Below are positions 52,339 to 60,180 of a stretch of 64,000 bases of DNA, piece after piece. The DNA is taken from the NCBI GenBank assembly GCA_021202925.1, contig JAJQCD010000024.1, forward strand, positions 1 to 64,000, written 5' to 3'. Source of the DNA: Clostridiales bacterium. Lineage in GTDB: Bacteria; Bacillota; Clostridia; Lachnospirales; Lachnospiraceae. Below the pieces are notes generated by a model. It was not told the DNA's origin. It was given only the letters and a program-made list of their open reading frames with translations, and searched no databases. Every line of letters begins with the position of its first letter. Position 1 is the first letter of the stretch. The position numbers and the translations under genes were made by a program.

Positions 52339-52801
52339 CCGACGTTCCTCTCTTTCTGAATGTGTCAATACTTTCAATCAGCGTATAGAATACCGTCAGA
52401 CCGGCTCCGATGATCAAAGCCACATAAGTCGCGCCGTTGCTGACGGCAGGTAATGACTGAAAGTATGTATTTTTTACTTTGCCAAACATCTGAACCGCTC
52501 CGAACCACATGATGGAAAAGAACAGCACAATCACGATTTTCATAACGACATACAGTACAGCCTGAACGGCTTTTGGCAGACGGCTTGTCAATACATCAAT
52601 AATGATAAACTGTTTTTCCCTTGCGGCAATCGCCGTTCCAAGGAACCCGGCGTAAATAAATAACAGTCGACTCAATTCCTCTGTCCATGGAACGCTGATC
52701 TTCAAAATTGTTCTAAAAAGAATCTGTAACAGGGTCGTAACCATCATTGCGATAAACGCCAGTATCGTCACAATGTCGACAACTTTATTCAAAACTTTCA
52801 T
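52331..52801 (-). CDS. TRAP transporter small permease (DctQ-like)
   Basis: A 156-aa protein with four transmembrane helices. WTEELSRLLFIYAGFLGTAIAAREKQFIIIDVL is the DctQ signature region, read here in overlapping parts. It pairs with DctM. ATG 52801 follows AAAGGAA. Confidence 0.92.
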   Translation of the reverse strand: MKVLNKVVDIVTILAFIAMMVTTLLQILFRTILKISVPWTEELSRLLFIYAGFLGTAIAAREKQFIIIDVLTSRLPKAVQAVLYVVMKIVIVLFFSIMWFGAVQMFGKVKNTYFQSLPAVSNGATYVALIIGAGLTVFYTLIESIDTFRKRGTSDD

Positions 52802-52919
52802 ATACGTTCCTTTCCGTCTTGCAGAATAACCCAAATTGGAGAAAAACAGTATGCAGGCATGAGAAGAGCGCCTGCATACTGTCAAATCAAGTGTGTTTTG
52901 ATTTTGCGTTTATCAGTGG

Positions 52920-54023
52920 TTATTGATAAGAAGCAATCTCTTCCGGAGTGGTAACCGTCCAGGTTTCTTCGAAGAATTTTGCAACAACGTCTTTCGTAGC
53001 TTCAAGATAAGGGGTCATGTCTCCCATCTGTAAAATCTCAACGCCTGCGTCAATGCACTGCTGCTTCAGAGGCTCCTCCATCTCCTTGCTCAGATTCGTT
53101 CCATACTCCATGGTTTCAGCTGAGACTTCGTCGATCAGGTTTTGATAAGCTTCCGGCAGGCCGGCATAAAAATCAGAATTCATGAAAAACGTGGAGGTAG
53201 CATAATAATACTGTGATTCGATGATATAGTCCTGAACCTCATACAGTTTATTTGTCACCAACTGATCCCATGGTCCCTCGGAAGCCTCGCACACTCCTGT
53301 CTGCAAGGCAGTGAAAAGTTCGGTTAAGGCGATCGGAACCGGGACGCATCCAAGAGCGGCAAAGGTATCGACAAAAGTAGCGCCCTGCGGCGTGCGGATG
53401 ACCAGCCCCTGCATGTCATCAATGCTGTTGATCGCTTTATTGGAGCTGATGTGACGATATCCCCGCCCCATCATGCCAAGCGCATGGAAACCAAGGCTTT
53501 CCAGTTTCTCCCGGCATCCGTCACCGATTGCTCCATTCCATACTCTCAGCATATGCTCGCTTCCCTCGAAGACGAATGGGCAATCAAAGAAACCATATTC
53601 AGGGGTGTAGGTAACAATCGGCAGTGTGCCGGTGACAATCATGTCGGCCTCTCCGACCATCAGTGCTTCGGCCTGCTCCGCTTCCCCTCCGGTCTGACCG
53701 CTGGGGAGAATCGTCATGGTAATCTTCCCGCTGGTTTCCTCATCCAGACGGGATTTCATATATTCGGCCGCTTCAATACTGGCTGTGCCGGGTTCCATGG
53801 CCGAGACACACAGAATTTCGATGGAATTAAGGTCTGCATATGGATCCGCTTCGGCTTCTTCGCCGGCCGGCGCCGCCTCTTCCGCTGCGGTTTCCGCTGC
53901 AGTTGCAGCCTGTGTTTCCGCGGCCTGGGATCCTGAACTGCCTGAACTGCCGCCACAGGCTGAGAGTGACATGACCATGGCAGCTGAGAGAGTCAGTGCA
54001 AGTAATCTGTTGTTTTTTTTCAT
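52920..54023 (-). CDS. TRAP transporter substrate-binding lipoprotein (DctP-like)
   Basis: A 367-aa lipoprotein (lipobox LSAC, Cys23) with a Ala/Glu/Thr linker, then a DctP domain. YMKSRLDEETSGKITMTILPSG, MVGEADMIVTGTLPI, GYRHISSNKAINSIDDMQGL, IRTPQG and ALQTGVCEASEGPWDQL are visible. The Arg of VIRTPQG is the usual carboxylate anchor, so the ligand is probably a sugar acid or similar organic acid. ATG 54023 follows AAGGAG. Confidence 0.93.
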   Translation of the reverse strand: MKKNNRLLALTLSAAMVMSLSACGGSSGSSGSQAAETQAATAAETAAEEAAPAGEEAEADPYADLNSIEILCVSAMEPGTASIEAAEYMKSRLDEETSGKITMTILPSGQTGGEAEQAEALMVGEADMIVTGTLPIVTYTPEYGFFDCPFVFEGSEHMLRVWNGAIGDGCREKLESLGFHALGMMGRGYRHISSNKAINSIDDMQGLVIRTPQGATFVDTFAALGCVPVPIALTELFTALQTGVCEASEGPWDQLVTNKLYEVQDYIIESQYYYATSTFFMNSDFYAGLPEAYQNLIDEVSAETMEYGTNLSKEMEEPLKQQCIDAGVEILQMGDMTPYLEATKDVVAKFFEETWTVTTPEEIASYQ

Positions 54024-54040
54024 TTCTGTTTTTCTCCTTT

Positions 54041-54502
54041 TCACTTATAAAGCTTTTCCGCATATTCTCTTTGAAGTTCGGCCATTCGGTTGATTTTCCA
54101 GGTGGAGGCGTTTTCTTCATATTTTGCCTCAAGCCAGATATCCAGAAGCATCTTGGCAATCTGGGGGGTCACGACTCTGGAACCCATGCAACAGACGTTT
54201 GCGTCGTTATCGGGGACACAGCGGGCTGCGGTAAATGGATTTTCAATCGTTACCGCGCGGATCCCGGGAATCTTGTTGGCCATCATTGCCATGCCGACGC
54301 CTGTTCCGCAAAGGATGATCCCTCTTTCGCATTCACCACTGATTACATGTTCACAGACCATTGCACTGTATTCCGCCCAATTTACCTGATCTGTCGAGTG
54401 GCATCCTACATCCATCACCTCGTGTTTCTTTTCGATCAGGTAAGATTTCAAATCCTCCTTCAGATAAAATCCGGCCTGATCACAGCCAATCGATATTTTC
54501 AA
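54041..54502 (-). CDS. RpiB/LacAB-family sugar-phosphate isomerase
   Basis: A protein of about 153 aa: KISIGCDQAGFYLKEDL, VGCHSTDQVNWAEYSAMV, GIILCGTGVGMAMMANKIPGIRA and NDANVCCMGSRVV. This is the RpiB (ribose-5-phosphate isomerase B)/LacA/LacB family, with the active-site Cys in LCGTG. TTG 54502 is chosen because GGAGG lies 7 nt upstream and family members begin M-K-I. The ATG at 54508 is the alternative but touches the binding site. It is the first gene of the TRAP operon. Confidence 0.87.
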   Translation of the reverse strand: MKISIGCDQAGFYLKEDLKSYLIEKKHEVMDVGCHSTDQVNWAEYSAMVCEHVISGECERGIILCGTGVGMAMMANKIPGIRAVTIENPFTAARCVPDNDANVCCMGSRVVTPQIAKMLLDIWLEAKYEENASTWKINRMAELQREYAEKLYK

Positions 54503-54602
54503 AAACATCCCTCCCATTCTTGGCCTGCTTGGACCTGCCTGAACAAATGATCCGCTGAGAATGTGTTCCACGCATTTGCCTGTAACAGTTAACCGGCCAT
54601 AT

Positions 54603-54641
54603 TTGTAATACTAGAATACCAGTTATCCCAAAGCCTGTCAA
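54603..54641 (-). promoter_or_regulatory. Promoter and predicted FadR-type operator of the TRAP operon
   Basis: On the minus strand, TTGACA (54641-54636), a 17-bp spacer and TATTCT (54618-54613). TAGTATTACAA (54613-54603) directly follows and fits TNGT-N3-ACNA, the operator pattern of FadR-type GntR regulators. The GntR gene at 47425-48120 is the likely binder. Confidence 0.7.
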
Positions 54642-54765
54642 TAGCGATTTGTAAAAAAACATAATAATATGACAAATTAAACGATAAAAATGTAAAAAAT
54701 ATATAAGGATATTGGTTGCCCCCAGAATCATAAACTGGTAAAAATAGAATTTACAGATGCGGTAA

Positions 54766-54801
54766 GGGGACAGCAGGCCGAATGATCAGCCTGCTGTCCC
54801 C
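54766..54801. terminator. Strong stem-loop after the DAACS symporter gene
   Basis: A perfect 13-bp stem GGGGACAGCAGGC/GCCTGCTGTCCCC with a 10-nt loop, located 36 nt past the symporter stop on the minus strand. No T-run follows, so it may act as an mRNA 3'-end rather than a classic terminator. Confidence 0.55.
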
Positions 54802-54836
54802 CCCCTGTTGAATAAGCCTTATGTCAGCCGAAAGGA

Positions 54837-56024
54837 TTACAGATTGACTGTGATTTTTTCTTCCTTGATGTGATGTTTCTTCGCGTATCCGGTCAGCATC
54901 AGGGTCAGCGCGCCGTCGCCGGTCACGTTGCATGCGGTACCGAAGGAATCCTGCAGGGCGAAGATCGTCAGCATCAGGCCGGTACCGGTCTCGTCAAAGC
55001 CAAGAACGGAAATGATCAGACCGAGAGAAGCCATAACCGTGCCGCCCGGGACGCCCGGGGCGCCAACGGCGAAGATGCCCAGAAGCAGGCAGAACAGCAC
55101 CATGGATCCGAGGGACGGCAGCTGTCCGTAAAGAATCTTGGACACTACCATGACGAAGAAGGTCTCTGTCAGAACAGAACCACACAGGTGAATGTTGGCG
55201 AACAGCGGGATACCGAACTCGACCATATCGGAACGCAGCACTTTGCTCTTCTTCGCGCAGCTTAAAGCTACGGACAGGGTTGCCGCGGAGCTCATGGTCC
55301 CGACCGCAGTCAGATAGGCCGGCGCATAATGCTTCAGAACCTCCAGCGGATTGCTCCCGGAATAGGCTCCCGCAAGGCTGTACAGGACAGCAAGCCAGAT
55401 ATAATGACCGGCCATAACGATCAGGATGACCTTGACGAAGACCGGGAACTGGCCGGTGATCGTGCCGTCGTATGCCAGACCGGCAAAGGTTGTGGCGATG
55501 AAGAAGGGCAGGATCGGGATCACGACCTTGGTTACGATATCCAGCACTACACGCTGAAACTCATCGAGTACAGCGGTAATGACTTTAGCCTTTGTCCAGA
55601 CTGCGGCAAGTCCGATCAGAATGGAAAAGACCAGCGCACTCATTACCGGCATGATCTGTGGAATGTCCAGCTGGAAAGCAACCGCCGGGAGATCACGCAG
55701 GCCGTCCACGTTGCTGACGATGTGCATTCCTGGAATTACAGCAAATCCGGTTGTCATGGAGATTAAAGCGGCGCAGACAGACGATGTGTAAGCCAGAATC
55801 AGGGCGACTGCCAGCATCCGCGACGCGCTTGAGCCCAGCTTCGTGATGGATGGCGCGATAAAACCGATGATGATCAGCGGCACACAGAAATTGATCAGCT
55901 GACCAAGAATATATTTGATCGTAACGATGACCGTCATCAGGCTTTCCGGTGCGTACAGCCCGACGATGATACCAATAACCAGACCAATGACCAGTTTAGC
56001 TGGCAGACTCTTTAACAGTTTCAT
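54837..56024 (-). CDS. Dicarboxylate/amino acid:cation symporter (DAACS family)
   Basis: A 395-aa membrane protein with about eight to ten helices plus re-entrant loops. GTMSSAATLSVALSCAKK corresponds to the first Ser-rich loop, and FCVPLIIIGFIAPSITKLG, GVPGGTVMASLGLI and DSFGTACNVTGDGAL to the core. It belongs with the SstT/DctA transporters that take up Ser, Thr or dicarboxylates with sodium. The CyuA-like gene immediately upstream makes cysteine or serine a likely substrate. That choice is inference. Confidence 0.88.
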   Translation of the reverse strand: MKLLKSLPAKLVIGLVIGIIVGLYAPESLMTVIVTIKYILGQLINFCVPLIIIGFIAPSITKLGSSASRMLAVALILAYTSSVCAALISMTTGFAVIPGMHIVSNVDGLRDLPAVAFQLDIPQIMPVMSALVFSILIGLAAVWTKAKVITAVLDEFQRVVLDIVTKVVIPILPFFIATTFAGLAYDGTITGQFPVFVKVILIVMAGHYIWLAVLYSLAGAYSGSNPLEVLKHYAPAYLTAVGTMSSAATLSVALSCAKKSKVLRSDMVEFGIPLFANIHLCGSVLTETFFVMVVSKILYGQLPSLGSMVLFCLLLGIFAVGAPGVPGGTVMASLGLIISVLGFDETGTGLMLTIFALQDSFGTACNVTGDGALTLMLTGYAKKHHIKEEKITVNL

Positions 56025-56065
56025 ACTATCCTCCTATGTTTTGTATATCACTGTATACTATGATC

Positions 56066-57340
56066 TTATCCGATCATAATATCAATGATTTCCTCGTTGG
56101 TTTCCTTCATCCCTTCGCGGGCCAGGCGGCCTACGTTGCGGATGGTATTTTCGACGCCTTTGGTGACGATGCCGTCCCCTCCGTGGAATTGCTGGCCACG
56201 GATGTACATATTATATCCGAGAATGCCGGCGTCTACGGCCTCGGCAATCTTGGCTGCGCAGGAGGCTTTCGCTCCGTCACAGACCATACCGGAGACAATG
56301 GCGACAGCATTGACGACTGTGTGAACGATCTCCTGATATCCGCCGCCGCACAGATAGGCAATTCCTGCTCCTGCGCCCGCTCCCGCGTTGACTGCGCCAC
56401 AGTAGGCGGAGAGTCGTCCGATCGGTGTCTTCTGGTGGATGGCAGTCAGATTGGAAAGTGCCAGTGCCCGATACAGCTTCTCACGGCTGACGCCCAGTTC
56501 CTCCGCATAGACGATTACAGGAACCGAGGCGGTAATCCCCTGGTTGCCGCTGCCTGAATTGATGATGACCGGCAGTTCACAGCCATTCATCCTTGCGTCC
56601 GAACCGGCGGCTGCCATGGCGCGCGCTCTGGTGCGGATATCATCACCGTTCATATCCAGAAGAACGCTGCCGATGTTTGCTCCGTAATCACCGCGCAGCC
56701 CTTCCCAGGCAATGGCCATATTGTACTTGATCTGCCGCTCCAGGATCTCTTCGATATCTGCGGTATCCACCGTGGTGATAAAATCCCAGATGTCTTCCAT
56801 ATTGAGAAGCGAGCGGTCAGTCAGATTCGCTTCGCTTTCGCCCTCTATCTTTTCCTCTTTCAGGATTTCACCGTTCTTTTCAATCAGCACGATATTGGTA
56901 TGGAAATTGGCGATACGGACCTTTGCGTAATCCTCGCCCCTGTAGAGCGTTACCACAATGTCAAAGGTCAGCCCGTTGTCAATGTGCTCTACTTCGATCG
57001 CCGTCTGCTCCAGGAACGTCTGCATCTGCGCAATCTGTTCCGGGGTCACACTGGCAATCACTTCCAGCTCCCGGTCCGGGTCGCCCGCCACAATTCCGGC
57101 AGTGGCCGCTGCGGCAATGCCTTTCATGTGATTGGTATTCGGTACGATAACGGATTTGACGTTCTTGATGATGCTGCCGCTGGCGCCGATGACCACACGG
57201 TCCGGCAGGTCGCCAAGCGTTCTTCTGGCGACGGCGGCTCCGTAGGCAAGCGCGATCGGCTCCGTGCATCCCATCGCCGGCTGGAGTTCTTCACGGAGAA
57301 TCTGGATATATGCGTTATATTTTTTGTCTGTTTTGTCCAT
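56066..57340 (-). CDS. L-cysteine desulfidase / UPF0597 family protein (CyuA-like)
   Basis: A 424-aa protein of the serine dehydratase alpha-like (UPF0597, YhaM/CyuA) family. GCTEPIALAYGAA with Cys25, NGCELPVIINSGSGNQGI, LSAYCGAVNAGAGAG and MVCDGAKASCAAKI are present; the conserved Cys residues would bind an oxygen-sensitive [4Fe-4S] cluster. Related enzymes break cysteine to pyruvate, ammonia and sulfide. ATG 57340 follows GGAGGGAG. It is first in an operon with the DAACS symporter and is divergent from a LysR regulator. The specificity (Cys or Ser) is not decided by sequence. Confidence 0.85.
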   Translation of the reverse strand: MDKTDKKYNAYIQILREELQPAMGCTEPIALAYGAAVARRTLGDLPDRVVIGASGSIIKNVKSVIVPNTNHMKGIAAAATAGIVAGDPDRELEVIASVTPEQIAQMQTFLEQTAIEVEHIDNGLTFDIVVTLYRGEDYAKVRIANFHTNIVLIEKNGEILKEEKIEGESEANLTDRSLLNMEDIWDFITTVDTADIEEILERQIKYNMAIAWEGLRGDYGANIGSVLLDMNGDDIRTRARAMAAAGSDARMNGCELPVIINSGSGNQGITASVPVIVYAEELGVSREKLYRALALSNLTAIHQKTPIGRLSAYCGAVNAGAGAGAGIAYLCGGGYQEIVHTVVNAVAIVSGMVCDGAKASCAAKIAEAVDAGILGYNMYIRGQQFHGGDGIVTKGVENTIRNVGRLAREGMKETNEEIIDIMIG

Positions 57341-57420
57341 GGCATCTCCCTCCCTGGATTCATCCCGCATCGATACAGGGCCCTGTTTTTCTTTTGCGGT
57401 CTTGTATTAATTTCAAAACA

Positions 57421-57449
57421 ATTGTATCATAGAAGTGTCTGAAAGTAAA
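57421..57449 (-). promoter_or_regulatory. Promoter of the cyuA-like operon
   Basis: On the minus strand, TTTACT (57449-57444), a 17-bp spacer and TACAAT (57426-57421), about 80 nt before the start codon. The weak -35 fits activation by the divergent LysR regulator. Confidence 0.5.
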
Positions 57450-57506
57450 ATTTACAGTTTTTAACTTACCATTAAAAATAATTTATGGGTTGAGAGGGGC
57501 AAGAGT

Positions 57507-58394
57507 ATGGAAATCCGGGAGATTCAGACGTTTCTGTTAGCCGCGAGGCTGGAGAGCTTTTCCAGGGCCGCCAGAGAACTGGGGTATTCTCAGGCGGCGG
57601 TTACCATTCAGATCCGGAATCTGGAGAAAGAGCTGGATGCGCGGCTCTTTGACCGCATCGGCAGAAAGACGGTTCTTACGCATACCGGCCAGATCTTTTA
57701 TGGACATGCGCTGACGATTTCCAGAGAGCTTTCCGCCGCCAAATCGGATATTGCCCGCAAGAGCGAGCTGACCGGTTCGCTTTCGCTTGGTGCGATCGAC
57801 TCCGTATGCACCAATATTTTTCCGGAATTGCTTGAAGCATATCATCGAAGCTATCCTGCCGTCACCATCCGCATCGTCCCGGATTCTCCGGCGATTCTTC
57901 TGGATGAGCTGGCAAAGAATTCCCTCGATCTGGTTTATCTGCTGGATCAGCGGGTTTATGACCCGAAGTTTAAGAAGGTGATTGAGGAGCCGGAGGAGAT
58001 GATTTTTGTCACCGCAGCCTCGCATCCCGCTGCAAAAAGGGAGTCTCTTACTCTGGACGAGGTGATTTCCTGGCCGTTCATTCTGACCGAGAAGAACGCC
58101 AGTTACCGGTTTGCACTGGATCAGTATCTGACAGCGACCGGCCGCTCACTGAAGCCTTTTCTGGAGACCAGAAATACGGAACTGATTGTCAAATTGCTGA
58201 AATCTGGTTCTGCGATCTCCTTCCTTCCCCGCTTCACGGTACAGCAGGAGATTGCCGCCGGAAATCTGGTCGGGCTTAGTGTCAGTGATTACCATCTTCG
58301 TGCCTGGCGGCAGGTGCTTTATCATAAGGATAAATGGATCACCCGCGAGATGACCGCGTTTATCCAGCTGGCGCAGGCGGTGAGACAGGAGTAG
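57507..58394 (+). CDS. LysR-family transcriptional regulator
   Basis: A 295-aa protein with the N-terminal winged helix (IREIQTFLLAARLESFSRAARELGYSQAAVTIQIRNLEKEL) seen in parts, and a periplasmic-binding-like effector domain (LSLGAIDSVCTNIFPELLEAYHRSYP). It is divergent from the cyuA-symporter pair across 166 nt, the classic arrangement for a LysR activator of that operon. The effector is probably the amino acid taken up. Confidence 0.91.
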   Translation: MEIREIQTFLLAARLESFSRAARELGYSQAAVTIQIRNLEKELDARLFDRIGRKTVLTHTGQIFYGHALTISRELSAAKSDIARKSELTGSLSLGAIDSVCTNIFPELLEAYHRSYPAVTIRIVPDSPAILLDELAKNSLDLVYLLDQRVYDPKFKKVIEEPEEMIFVTAASHPAAKRESLTLDEVISWPFILTEKNASYRFALDQYLTATGRSLKPFLETRNTELIVKLLKSGSAISFLPRFTVQQEIAAGNLVGLSVSDYHLRAWRQVLYHKDKWITREMTAFIQLAQAVRQE

Positions 58395-58510
58395 AGGAGG
58401 AAGAAGGATTCTCGCTTGCGTCGGTGTTGGGGGCGGTGTTATAATTGTTTTCAGCAAATGACGTGGTTTCAGGACAGGCGGTTGGAGCTGTCACAGGAAA
58501 GGAGCAGAAT

Positions 58511-59134
58511 ATGAAAATTACATGGCTGGGGCATGCATGCTTCAAAATTGAAAAAGCTGGTTTTGTTCTGATCATCGACCCGTATCAGGATGGGAGCGTG
58601 CCGGGGCTTTTGCCGATCCGGGAGAAGGCTGATCTGGTACTGTGCAGCCATGAACACAGGGATCACAACGGCAGAGAACTGGTAGAACTGCGCAAGGGGC
58701 CGGAGAATCCGTTCACGATTGAGACGATCGATACCTGGCACGATGAGGTGCATGGGGCGAAACGGGGAGCGACCCGGATGTTTGTGATTGATGACGGCGA
58801 GACCCGGATCGCGCATCTCGGTGATCTTGGCTGTGAGCCGGAGCCGGAACAGCTGAAGCAGCTTGCCGGGCTGGATGTGGTGCTGATTCCGGTGGGCGGG
58901 CATTACACGATTGACGGAAGAGAGGCGGCAGAACTGCTTGCGAAGCTTCGGCCGCGGATTGCCATTCCGATGCATTATCGGGATGATGAGGCGGGGTTTG
59001 GGTATGATGTGATCGGAACCGTTGCAGATTTTACCAGGTATTTTGACCGGGTGGAGATGGCGAGTGGGAGCGAGATTGAGACGGGAGACACCTCTACGGC
59101 TCCGGTTGTCGTGCTGCGGCCTGCGAGAAGATAA
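58511..59134 (+). CDS. MBL-fold metal-dependent hydrolase (UlaG/UPF0173-like)
   Basis: A 207-aa metallo-beta-lactamase-fold protein. WLGHACFKIE, LVLCSHEHRDHNG (metal His residues), IAHLGDLG and IPMHYRDDEAG are visible. UPF0173/UlaG-like proteins have broad or unknown specificity. ATG 58511 follows AAAGGAG. The rhomboid gene follows after about 20 nt and is probably cotranscribed. Confidence 0.85.
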   Translation: MKITWLGHACFKIEKAGFVLIIDPYQDGSVPGLLPIREKADLVLCSHEHRDHNGRELVELRKGPENPFTIETIDTWHDEVHGAKRGATRMFVIDDGETRIAHLGDLGCEPEPEQLKQLAGLDVVLIPVGGHYTIDGREAAELLAKLRPRIAIPMHYRDDEAGFGYDVIGTVADFTRYFDRVEMASGSEIETGDTSTAPVVVLRPARR

Positions 59135-59155
59135 GAATACAGGAGAATATATGTG

Positions 59156-59725
59156 ATGAGAAACCGATGGAAACTTTCTTTTAATTCGCCGGTGATTCTG
59201 TCGTTTGCGATGCTTTGCTTTGTGGCGACGGTACTGAATTATGTGACCGGCGGCAAGAGCAATGCGCTGCTGTTTATGACCTATCATTCCTCGCTGAAAC
59301 AGCCCCTGACGTACCTGCGTTTTTTTACTCACGTTCTTGGACACAGCGGCTGGGAGCATCTGATTGGCAATATGACGTATATCCTTCTTCTGGGGCCGAT
59401 GCTGGAGGAAAAGCATGGCCCGGGCCGGATCCTGGGAATTATTGCGCTGACGGCGGTTGTCACCGGAGTTGTGAACTATGTGTTTTTCCCGAACGTGGCG
59501 TTGTGCGGCGCAAGCGGCATGGTATTTGCCTTTATCCTTTTGGTGTCGTTTACGGGATTTGACGACGGCACGATTCCGATTACTTTTATTCTTGTAGCGG
59601 TTCTGTTTGGCGGGCAGCAGATTTACGAGGGGCTTACCCTGCAGGATAATGTGTCGAATCTGGCGCATATCCTCGGCGGCGTGGTCGGTGCGTTCTGGGG
59701 GTATTTCCTGAACAGACGGCGTTGA
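59156..59725 (+). CDS. Rhomboid-family intramembrane serine protease
   Basis: A 189-aa protein with about six transmembrane helices. GHSGWEHLIGNMTYILLLG is the rhomboid oxyanion-hole region, the catalytic Ser120 lies in CGASGMVFAF, and His171 in NLAHILGG. It would cleave transmembrane segments. ATG 59156 and GTG 59153 are both compatible with the AGGAG at 59141. Substrates are unknown. Confidence 0.9.
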   Translation: MRNRWKLSFNSPVILSFAMLCFVATVLNYVTGGKSNALLFMTYHSSLKQPLTYLRFFTHVLGHSGWEHLIGNMTYILLLGPMLEEKHGPGRILGIIALTAVVTGVVNYVFFPNVALCGASGMVFAFILLVSFTGFDDGTIPITFILVAVLFGGQQIYEGLTLQDNVSNLAHILGGVVGAFWGYFLNRRR

Positions 59726-59739
59726 AGGGAGAGAACCGG

Positions 59740-59898
59740 GTGAATTGCTGTGTGGGGTGTGGTACGAAGCTGGAGAATATCGGAAAACAGGTGGATTCGG
59801 GCAGAGCGTGGTCATCTGACGCTCCGCCCGGTCATTGTGAATGGAGTGCCATTGGCACCTGGCAACGGCGCGGGAATGCGTCAGGATGCATTCCTTAA
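59740..59898 (+). CDS. Possible small zinc-ribbon-like ORF (52 codons)
   Basis: GTG 59740 follows AGGGAGAG and opens a frame beginning NCCVGCGTKLENIGKQ, which looks like the first half of a zinc ribbon (CxxC). The second Cys pair is not regular (later Cys at residues 33 and 50). The DNA also forms several hairpins. It may be a truncated zinc-ribbon gene or chance. Confidence 0.3.
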   Translation: MNCCVGCGTKLENIGKQVDSGRAWSSDAPPGHCEWSAIGTWQRRGNASGCIP

Positions 59899-60180
59899 TC
59901 CATTTTTTTACATCGGAAGCAAAGTCCGGGAGGGTATTGGAATCGCGTTAATCTGGAACAGTCATAAAATCGTAAGATAAATGTTCAAAAATCTCAAATA
60001 TTTTGTAAATTAAATAATATACTTTTGCTCCTCTTACTGATAAAATAGAAACAAAAATCGAATATATTCGTAAACAGAACGGATACGTATCGCTGCAATT
60101 TCTCTGTGTGGGGGAGGAATGGATGGCGGTTTGTATAGAAAAGAATTTAAGATTTCAGTAAGAAAGGAAAGGTGAGGAAA
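59899..60180. other. A+T-rich leader before the surface protein gene
   Basis: No gene is seen in these 282 nt. The stretch 59960-60080 is strongly A+T-rich and probably carries the promoter of the surface protein, but no well-spaced -35/-10 pair stands out. AAAGGAAAGG near 60168 gives the ribosome binding site. Confidence 0.4.

Noticed and set aside
58469-59815. 448-codon minus-strand frame opposite the MBL hydrolase and rhomboid genes
   Set aside because: Basic, low-complexity translation with no motifs; both plus-strand genes carry catalytic motifs and ribosome binding sites.
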